Origin: DAIOHQ01 sp036744635
GTDB lineage: Bacteria > Planctomycetota > Phycisphaerae > Tepidisphaerales > Tepidisphaeraceae
NCBI GenBank assembly: GCA_036744635.1
Contig: DAIOHQ010000121.1
Coordinates: 1-13,754 of the forward strand
Length of the DNA stretch: 13,754 bases
Direction: 5' to 3'
Positions 5,045 to 13,754 of this stretch are shown one piece after another; within the stretch, counting starts at the first letter, position 1, and the number at the start of each line of letters is the position of its first letter. The notes beneath the pieces were generated by a model. The model was not told the origin of the DNA. It searched no databases and was given only the letters and a program-made list of their open reading frames with translations. The position numbers and the translations under genes are program-made.

Positions 5045-7192
5045 ATGATGGATGCACACGAGAATAACGCGGAAACTGCGCCCGGCGTCGCCACGCCGCG
5101 CCCGGATGTCTCTCGGCGCAGCGCGTTGCAAGTGGTCTGGCGGCGCAAGGTGATCGTATTGGCCAGCATCGCCGCCTGCGCCGCCGTCGCGGGGCTTTAT
5201 CTGCTTTCCGCCACGCGCATTTACTCCAGCGCGTCGCAGATTTACGTCAGTTCCACATCCCCGCAGCGCGCCATCGCCGACAGCCAGAGCAGCGGACAGT
5301 TCGGCTACCTGTACAAAGAGTGCGAAGTCATCAAGTCCACGCCGCTGCTGGTGATGGCGATGGCGGAGATGAAGGATGACAACCTGCGCACCTTTGCCGA
5401 CGGCGAACGGCTGGCGAAGATGCGCCAGGGCGCCAGCGCCACCGTCGCCCGCGATGGCACGCTGAGCGTCGCGTTTGAAGGCCCGTACCGCGACGAAGTC
5501 GCCCCCATCGCCAACGCGCTGGTGAAGGCGTACGTCGATTTCAATTCCAAGCATGCGCAGGGGACGGCCGAGAAGCTGCTGGCGGGATTGCAGCAGGAAA
5601 AGGAGAAGGCGGTTGGCCAGCGCAAGGAATTGCAGACCAAGATTCAGGACTTTCGCAAGGCGCACGCGTCGGTGGCGATCGAGAGCGGCAAGGGGTCACT
5701 GGAGGATCAGCGCTTGAACGCGCTGCAGCAGTCGGTGATCGACGCCCGGGTGGAAGTGATCAGCGCCGAGACGGCATTCAACGAGCTTTCCAAGGCGATC
5801 GCCGACGATCCGGCCAAGCAGAAGCAGCTCGCCGCCCTGAGCGCCGCCGACGGCGTTGCGGTGGCGCCGGCCGACGAGCGGGAGGTGCGCAATGAGCTGT
5901 ACAAGTCCGAGCAGAGCCTCAAGGAACTGAAGGCGCGCTATGGCCCGCAGCATCCATCGGTGCAGACGGCGCAGGCGCACGTCGATGCCATCACGCTTTC
6001 GTATTACCTGAACATCAAGCAGCGCTACGATGCCGCCCGGACCAAGGAGGAAAGCCTGCAGACCGCGCTGGAAAATCAGCAGAAGGCGGCGGTGGAGATG
6101 TCCGGCAAGGCCGAGGAGCTTTCCTGGCTGCAGCAGGATCTCAAGCAGGCGGATGATTACGTCACCCAGTTGAACGCGAAGATCAAGGACCTCAGCGCCG
6201 TCGACAACACGCCGGCGATGACGGTCGAAGTGGTTGAAGCGGCGACCGCGCCCACGATGGCGATCAAACCACACCAGAAAACCGTGTTGCTGGAAGGAAT
6301 CCTGGCCGGCGCCCTGATCGGAATCGGGCTGACGTTCCTCGACCGCCGCCTGCGTTCGGCGGCCGAGATTACCAGCGCATTGGGGCTGCCGATTCTGGGA
6401 ACGGTTCCCCATACCAACGGCAATCTCAGCCCGTCAGTGTGCGGCAAGAAGGTGCATCTCGATCCGACTTCCGACATCGCCGAAGCCTATCGCACCGTGC
6501 GCACCTCGCTTTACTTCGGCCTGCCGGATGCCGAGAGCAAGACGCTGTTGATCACCTCGCCATCGCAGGGCGACGGCAAATCGACGCTGGTGAGCAACCT
6601 GGCGATCGCGATGGCGCAGGCCGGGCAGCGCACGCTGATCCTCGACGCCGACTTCCGCATGCCCACGCAACACAAGATTTTTCAGGCGGAGGATTCCATC
6701 GGATTGTCGAGCGTGCTGGCCGGAAAGCGCACCATCGACCAGGTGATCCAGCGCACGAGCATCAAGGGCCTGGACGTGCTGCCGGCCGGGCCGGTGCCGC
6801 TGAACCCGGCGGAAATTCTGAACAGCCAGGCGTTCGCCGACGTGCTGGAAAATCTGCGGATGAAATATGACCACGTGCTGGTGGATTCGCCGCCGGTGAT
6901 GCCGGTGACCGATGCCCGCATTCTGGGGGCGATGTGCGATGTGACCCTGCTGGTGGTCCGCGCCGCCAAGACCACCCGGGCGGCCGGGCTGCACGCCCGC
7001 GAAGGACTGGCCAGCGTGGGTGCGAATATCGTGGGCACGGTGGTCAACGACGTTCCCCGCGCCAAAGGCCGCACGGAGCAGTTCAACGCCTACGGCTTCG
7101 GGCATTGCGGGTATGGCGAGACCAAGGATCTGATCGGCGAAAAAGTGGCCGGCCTGCACGCGGGGAAGGCTTCCGCGGCGATGAGGAAGTAA
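5045..7192 (+). CDS. Wzc-like polysaccharide co-polymerase / BY-kinase
   Basis: A 715-residue inner-membrane protein that normally controls export and chain length of capsule or exopolysaccharide. Order: cytoplasmic start, TM1 (36-57), extracytoplasmic Wzz domain (58-165), long coiled coil (about 170-385) with the YGPQHPSV motif at 299-306, TM2 (413-432), then a cytoplasmic BY-kinase domain. The kinase has E480-AYR-TVR (the EX2RX2R oligomerisation motif), Walker A SQGDGKST (507-514), Walker A' LILDADFRMP (531-540) and Walker B VLVDSPPV (611-618). The tail has only Tyr683 and Tyr690, so the usual tyrosine cluster is nearly absent. Start ATG 5045 has GAGAGGG 5 nt upstream; ATG 5048 is also possible. 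No glycosyltransferase cluster or Wza-type gene adjoins it, so its polymer is unknown. Confidence 0.93.
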   Translation: MMDAHENNAETAPGVATPRPDVSRRSALQVVWRRKVIVLASIAACAAVAGLYLLSATRIYSSASQIYVSSTSPQRAIADSQSSGQFGYLYKECEVIKSTPLLVMAMAEMKDDNLRTFADGERLAKMRQGASATVARDGTLSVAFEGPYRDEVAPIANALVKAYVDFNSKHAQGTAEKLLAGLQQEKEKAVGQRKELQTKIQDFRKAHASVAIESGKGSLEDQRLNALQQSVIDARVEVISAETAFNELSKAIADDPAKQKQLAALSAADGVAVAPADEREVRNELYKSEQSLKELKARYGPQHPSVQTAQAHVDAITLSYYLNIKQRYDAARTKEESLQTALENQQKAAVEMSGKAEELSWLQQDLKQADDYVTQLNAKIKDLSAVDNTPAMTVEVVEAATAPTMAIKPHQKTVLLEGILAGALIGIGLTFLDRRLRSAAEITSALGLPILGTVPHTNGNLSPSVCGKKVHLDPTSDIAEAYRTVRTSLYFGLPDAESKTLLITSPSQGDGKSTLVSNLAIAMAQAGQRTLILDADFRMPTQHKIFQAEDSIGLSSVLAGKRTIDQVIQRTSIKGLDVLPAGPVPLNPAEILNSQAFADVLENLRMKYDHVLVDSPPVMPVTDARILGAMCDVTLLVVRAAKTTRAAGLHAREGLASVGANIVGTVVNDVPRAKGRTEQFNAYGFGHCGYGETKDLIGEKVAGLHAGKASAAMRK

Positions 7193-7194
7193 AA

Positions 7195-7268
7195 TTGGTC
7201 CGTTGTCCGTTGTCCGTTGTCCGTTGCAGTTGGAAGCCGAACCTCTACTGCAACGGACAACGGACCAA
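7195..7268. repeat. GGACAAC-family palindromic repeat
   Basis: The left arm 7195-7230 is a tandem of heptamer TCCGTTG. The right arm 7247-7268 is its reverse complement, 22 bp, with the left arm carrying two extra heptamers. A 16-nt loop separates them. It lies 2 nt after the wzc-type stop and 21 nt before the convergent isomerase-like stop, so it could act as a weak bidirectional terminator, though neither side has a proper T-run. The same heptamer recurs inside purL and the glycosyltransferase gene. Confidence 0.8.
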
Positions 7269-7289
7269 ACAATTGACAATTAACACCCT

Positions 7290-8087
7290 TCATTTCAACC
7301 ACTCCCGCACGCGCTGCAAACTCATCTTGCACTCCGGCATGGGATCGCGGTCGTAGGGCTCGTGTTCTATGCAGATCGTGCCTTGCCAGGCGGTTTGCTT
7401 GAGGTAGCGGACGACTTGTTCGCAGGCGACGACGCCGTCGCCGGCGGCGCAGGTGTCGTGTCTGCCGGCGGCTTTTACATCCTTGAGGTGTAGAATCATC
7501 AGGTGATCGCGCAAGCGCTTGGCGGCCTCCAGGGCATCCATGCCCTGCGTGCCGCACCAGCCGGTATCCAGGGCGACGCCGATGTGCTTGAACTTGCCCT
7601 GGCCGATTTTTTCAAAGATATCCCGCGGCGTCTTCTCGGAGTGGTTCTCAAACGCCCAGCGCACGCCATATTTCCCGGCCGCCTGTTCGACGGCGGGATG
7701 AAGCTGCTCCGGCGGCAGGCCCATGATTCCGCCGGCCATGATGTCGGTTCCGAGCTGCTTGATAAACTTGAATGGCTGCTCCAGGTCTGCCGGCGATTGC
7801 AGCGACACCCAGCCGGCATAGCTGCTGATGGCCAGGTCAAACTGTGAGCAGATGCCTTTGATCTGCTCGAGATAATCGCCGGCGGCGTGCTGGTGGAAGT
7901 GGCAATGCGCCCCCCAGATGTCCATCGCCTCAAACCCGGCGGCGGCGATGTCCTTCGCCATCGCCGTGAAATATGCGGATGAATCGGCCGCATACGTCGC
8001 CCGCTCCTGCTTGCCCCAATCTTCGTCCCCATCGTAACTGGTCGCCCGGGCAACGTAATTCGCCGTGATGAAGCTGATCTGGTTCAT
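7290..8087 (-). CDS. Sugar phosphate isomerase/epimerase-like TIM-barrel protein
   Basis: A 265-residue soluble protein of the xylose isomerase-like TIM-barrel superfamily. The likely divalent-metal ligands sit on the ends of successive strands: Glu147 (WAFENHSE), Asp174 (GVALDTGWC), His200 (MILHLKD) and Glu241 (ICIEHEP). Such proteins isomerise, epimerise or dehydrate sugars; the sequence alone does not give the substrate, so inosose dehydratase-like, hydroxypyruvate isomerase-like and 3-keto-sugar enzymes all remain possible. There is no signal peptide. ATG 8087 has GCGGAGAAAA upstream, with GGAG about 12 nt away. It is a single gene convergent with the wzc-type gene and divergent from purL (140-nt gap). 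Confidence 0.85.
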   Translation of the reverse strand: MNQISFITANYVARATSYDGDEDWGKQERATYAADSSAYFTAMAKDIAAAGFEAMDIWGAHCHFHQHAAGDYLEQIKGICSQFDLAISSYAGWVSLQSPADLEQPFKFIKQLGTDIMAGGIMGLPPEQLHPAVEQAAGKYGVRWAFENHSEKTPRDIFEKIGQGKFKHIGVALDTGWCGTQGMDALEAAKRLRDHLMILHLKDVKAAGRHDTCAAGDGVVACEQVVRYLKQTAWQGTICIEHEPYDRDPMPECKMSLQRVREWLK

Positions 8088-8227
8088 GGTCTGGATTTTC
8101 TCCGCCGAAAGTTTTGCAGTTGAGAGCTGGGTAGTGTGGTGGATGTTTCGGTTGTGTCAACTTGCCGATGCTGACATTACCACGCCATGATGATTTCTCC
8201 GCCGCCGCCGCTACAATCGCGCCCCTT

Positions 8228-11446
<3,219 letters not shown>

Positions 11447-11467
11447 GCTCGTTTTTCTTCACCACCC

Positions 11468-13186
11468 ATGGCCGCCATTGCCAAAGAGTCTTCCGCCACT
11501 TTCGCCCCCTCGGGACGATCGCGGGAGCTGCGCCTTCTCATTCGCCTGCTCCTGCTTTCGCTCATCCTGCGCCTGCTGGCGATGTTCCTGCTGCCGCTCA
11601 TTCCCGAGGAGGCCTATTACTGGCTCTACGCGAAACATCCCGCGCCCAGCTATTTCGACCATCCTCCCATGGTCGCGTGGATCATCCGCCTGGGCACATT
11701 TCTCTTTGGCGACAGCGCCTTGGGCGTGCGGGCGGTCAACATGCTCTTGAGCTTCGCCGCCAGCTTCGCCCTCTATCGCTTCGGCCGAATCTGGTTCTCC
11801 CGCGGCGCTGCCCTGCTGGCCGCCGCCGCCATCCAGATTCTCCCCGTCTACTTCGGCATCGGCCTGCTCGCCACCATGGACGCTGCCCTGCTGCTGTTCT
11901 GGTGCGCAACGCTGTGGGCCATCTCCGCGGCAGTGCATAGTCGCCAAGGGCAGACATCTGCAACCGACAACGGACCACGGACAACGGACAACGGGGGCCC
12001 TGCCATCCTCCCCTGGTACTTCGCCGGCCTCTTCCTCGGCCTGACCTTGCTCAGCAAGTACACCGCCATCTTCCTTCCCCTGGGCGTGCTGCTGGTCCTG
12101 CTCATCGACCGCCCGTTCCGCAGGCAACTTCTTTCTCCCCATCCCTATCTCGCGCTGCTGCTGGCGCTGGCGATCTTTTCGCCGGTATTGATCTGGAACC
12201 GCCGGCACGACTGGATCAGCTTCCGCTTCCAGTTCCTGCAGCGCGGCGGCGGCCGCCCCGCAAACGCCGCGAGTTTCGGGGAATTCCTCGCCCTGCAGTT
12301 GGCCGTGCTCACTCCCACGCTGCTCGTCGCCTTGCTCGCCATCCTCGCCCGTCTCCTGGCTCGAAAGGGCGCGGCCGCGCCGTCCTCTGCAAGACGCCGC
12401 CCTCGTTTTCTCCGACCCCGCTATTTTTTCGCTCTCGCCTTCAGCCTTCCTCTGTTGGGCGCGTTGACTCTCAAATCCCTGCACGAAATCCACATCAATT
12501 GGACCGCCCCGGCCTATCTCAGCATCCTCCCCGCCGCCGCCCATCTCTTCCTCGCTCACGCTCGCCTGCGCCGCCGGCGCATTGATGGCTTTCACTGGCG
12601 GCCGGCGATCTTCATCACCGCCATTGTCTGCATTCTGTGCAACATCGCCTTTGTGCTCTACGCCCTCACCCTGCAGCCTCATCTCCCGTTGCTGGCCAAC
12701 ATGCTCGGCCCCTGGCGTCCCCTGGCGGCAACGGTGGAGGCGCAGGTGTGGAAGCTGGAGAAGGAAACCGGCCGCACTCCCTTGGTCATCACCGCCGACA
12801 AGTTTCATCTCGCCGCGATCCTCGCCTTCTATCGCGATGAAATCTTCGAGCAGGCGGAAACTTCCGCGGGCGATGGCAGGCCGCTGCTCCATACCGCAAT
12901 CAACTCTCCCATCCACACCACCACCGGCAGGTGGATCCTCAACCAGCAGTATTCTCCCGCCGACGCCCTGGCGTTTCCCTATTGGATTTACCGCGACTGG
13001 CACGGGGCCGACTGCATCTACGTCGATTCCGGTCCGATCAAAACCAACGCCCTGGCCGCCAGCTTCGACACCATCGAGATTCTCCCCGCCCCCATCCAAA
13101 CCTCCAACCCCCCCAACCACCGCTACTACCTGGCCATCGGCCACGGGCTGAAGGCGCACACGACGGCGGGGGTGGATGGGAAATGA
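11468..13186 (+). CDS. GT39/PMT_2-type (ArnT-like) membrane glycosyltransferase
   Basis: A 572-residue multi-pass membrane protein. The N-terminal signature PEEAYYWLYAKHPAPSYFDHPPMVAW (read around residues 46-71) and MDAALLLFW (137-145) are those of the dolichyl-phosphate-mannose/ArnT-like GT-C glycosyltransferases, which move a sugar from a polyprenyl-phosphate donor on the outer face of the membrane. The position of the usual catalytic Asp in the first loop is Glu47. About ten or more hydrophobic segments reach to residue 400, followed by a soluble C-terminal domain (about 415-572). Residues about 157-178 (HSRQGQTSATDNGPRTTDNG) are a GGACAAC-repeat insert after a membrane segment. Start ATG 11468 is 21 nt after the purL stop with no clear Shine-Dalgarno, so cotranscription with purL is likely. 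Acceptor unknown; lipid or protein glycosylation are both possible. Confidence 0.88.
   Translation: MAAIAKESSATFAPSGRSRELRLLIRLLLLSLILRLLAMFLLPLIPEEAYYWLYAKHPAPSYFDHPPMVAWIIRLGTFLFGDSALGVRAVNMLLSFAASFALYRFGRIWFSRGAALLAAAAIQILPVYFGIGLLATMDAALLLFWCATLWAISAAVHSRQGQTSATDNGPRTTDNGGPAILPWYFAGLFLGLTLLSKYTAIFLPLGVLLVLLIDRPFRRQLLSPHPYLALLLALAIFSPVLIWNRRHDWISFRFQFLQRGGGRPANAASFGEFLALQLAVLTPTLLVALLAILARLLARKGAAAPSSARRRPRFLRPRYFFALAFSLPLLGALTLKSLHEIHINWTAPAYLSILPAAAHLFLAHARLRRRRIDGFHWRPAIFITAIVCILCNIAFVLYALTLQPHLPLLANMLGPWRPLAATVEAQVWKLEKETGRTPLVITADKFHLAAILAFYRDEIFEQAETSAGDGRPLLHTAINSPIHTTTGRWILNQQYSPADALAFPYWIYRDWHGADCIYVDSGPIKTNALAASFDTIEILPAPIQTSNPPNHRYYLAIGHGLKAHTTAGVDGK
11960..11994. repeat. GGACAAC tandem repeat inside the GT39 gene (insert E)
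   Basis: Heptamer units GGACAAC/GGACCAC run in tandem with the frame kept, encoding ATDNGPRTTDNG. The unit is the same as in the intergenic palindrome after the wzc-type gene and in purL insert D. No opposing arm is visible, so it may be a half element. Confidence 0.75.
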
Positions 13187-13235
13187 TGAGTGCGGATTGG
13201 CGACACCGCGAAAGGGCGAAAGGCGATTTTGAAAT

Positions 13236-13265
13236 GTGGGACATTCTGCGACATTGTGGGACATT
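13236..13265. repeat. Decamer tandem repeat upstream of the GNAT gene
   Basis: Three contiguous 10-bp units, GTGGGACATT, CTGCGACATT, GTGGGACATT, in the 127-nt gap after the glycosyltransferase gene. The array sits where the missing 5' part of the acetyltransferase gene would be expected. I see nothing else in this gap. Confidence 0.6.
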
Positions 13266-13313
13266 GAATGGATGTAAGTTGTTTGTGAGGCATGGGCGAG
13301 CTATCCGCAGAGC

Positions 13314-13691
13314 ATGGATGAGTTTCGCGAGCGGCTATCGCACGGTCTGACGATGGTGGCTGAGGAGGAGGGGCGGCCGATCGCGTTTGGACAATTTGAG
13401 CCGGTGGACCATCTGGCGCTGCTCTATACCGCAGGCGGGTATGCGCGGCGGGGGATTGCGTCACGATTGTATGATGTACTGGAGGAGCAGGCGCGTGCGC
13501 AGGGAGTGGCGGGCATCCACACCGAGGCCAGCCGGATCAGCCGGCCGTTCTTCTTGAAAAGGGGATATGTGGTAAGCGAAGTTGAGCGCTCATTGTATCG
13601 TGGGGTGGAGTTTGAGCGGTTCAAGATGAGGAAGGAGTTGGTGAGCATCGGTTCGGCGCGGGCTGTTAAGGGGGACATTCCAACTTATTAA
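13314..13691 (+). CDS. GNAT-family N-acetyltransferase, apparently 5'-truncated
   Basis: 125 residues with the GNAT acetyl-CoA core: VAEEEGRPIAFGQF and DHLALLYTAGGY strands, the pyrophosphate-binding loop ARRGIAS (R/Q-x-x-G-x-A type), and the C-terminal SRPFFLKRGY and ERFKMRKEL motifs. The family usually has another 30-45 residues before this core. The frame upstream of ATG 13314 stays homologous-looking for a few codons (CEAWASYPQS) but runs into TAA at 13275-13277 with no start codon, and no Shine-Dalgarno precedes ATG 13314. A tandem decamer repeat lies just beyond. This points to a gene that lost its 5' end, or one that uses an internal start and makes a short protein. Substrate unknown. 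Confidence 0.65.
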   Translation: MDEFRERLSHGLTMVAEEEGRPIAFGQFEPVDHLALLYTAGGYARRGIASRLYDVLEEQARAQGVAGIHTEASRISRPFFLKRGYVVSEVERSLYRGVEFERFKMRKELVSIGSARAVKGDIPTY

Positions 13692-13745
13692 GCAGGAGTG
13701 TATGACCTTCCCCACAAATGGTGGGCGCGCCGGAAGGAGAGCATA

Positions 13746-13754
13746 ATGCTCTTC
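13746..13754 (+). CDS. Possible start of a gene cut by the right edge
   Basis: AAGGAG at 13734-13739 stands 6 nt before ATG 13746, an ideal Shine-Dalgarno arrangement, and the frame (MLF) leaves the window. A 14-codon frame from ATG 13702 ends at TAA 13744-13746, overlapping this ATG as TAATG. Only three codons are visible, so no function can be given. Confidence 0.35.

Noticed and set aside
7195..7268. Rho-independent terminator of the wzc-type gene
   Set aside because: It can form a hairpin but lacks a T-run on the plus strand, and its sequence belongs to a dispersed repeat family; kept as a repeat only.
8162..8227. Upstream TTG/ATG starts of purL at 8162 and 8168
   Set aside because: The added residues are low-complexity and lie before the first PurS strand; ATG 8228 gives the family-like start.
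11459..13264. 601-codon minus-strand open frame opposite the glycosyltransferase gene
   Set aside because: It is antisense to a gene with clear GT39 motifs and has charged low-complexity composition typical of shadow frames in GC-rich DNA.

Overview
The window is GC-rich and carries single-copy bacterial genes, with no rRNA, tRNA or phage genes visible. A YukD-like ubiquitin-fold gene next to E1, JAMM and FHA genes, a large PurS-PurL fusion, and many period-7/8 palindromic repeats together suggest a Planctomycetota-like bacterium, possibly Phycisphaerae. That placement is inference from gene style and was not tested.

Layout: 1-500 (+) holds the 3' end of an unidentified gene overlapping a DUF488/YeaO-family gene by ATGA. 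537-4552 (-) is a ubiquitin-like cluster, transcribed from a good sigma70-type promoter at 4611-4639 in the order ubiquitin-like protein, E1-like adenylyltransferase, membrane-anchored JAMM peptidase, membrane FHA protein. The last three genes are tightly coupled (ATGA overlap, then a 9-nt gap). The first is separated from them by a 228-nt gap filled with palindromic repeats. No E2-like gene is in the window. 4592-5044 is a 453-nt non-coding divergent region with the promoters of both flanking genes. It also contains a 143-bp MITE-like element (22-bp terminal inverted repeats, 9-bp target duplication CCGGTTCGT). 5045-7192 (+) is a Wzc/BY-kinase-type polysaccharide co-polymerase, and 7290-8087 (-) is a xylose-isomerase-like TIM-barrel protein. 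8228-11446 (+) is a fused PurS-PurL and 11468-13186 (+) a GT39/PMT_2-type membrane glycosyltransferase. 13314-13691 (+) is an apparently 5'-truncated GNAT acetyltransferase. A new gene may start at 13746.

Two things stand out. First, the Ubl-E1-JAMM-FHA operon looks like a complete attach/remove ubiquitin-like pathway without an E2. The Ubl has a non-GG tail, and the peptidase and FHA protein are both membrane proteins. Second, short palindromic repeat elements built from 7- or 8-bp tandem units sit in frame inside purL (four sites) and the glycosyltransferase (one site), as well as in intergenic gaps. Two purL copies share a nearly identical core and are read in the same frame. This resembles in principle the coding palindromes known as Rickettsia palindromic elements, but the sequence family is different.
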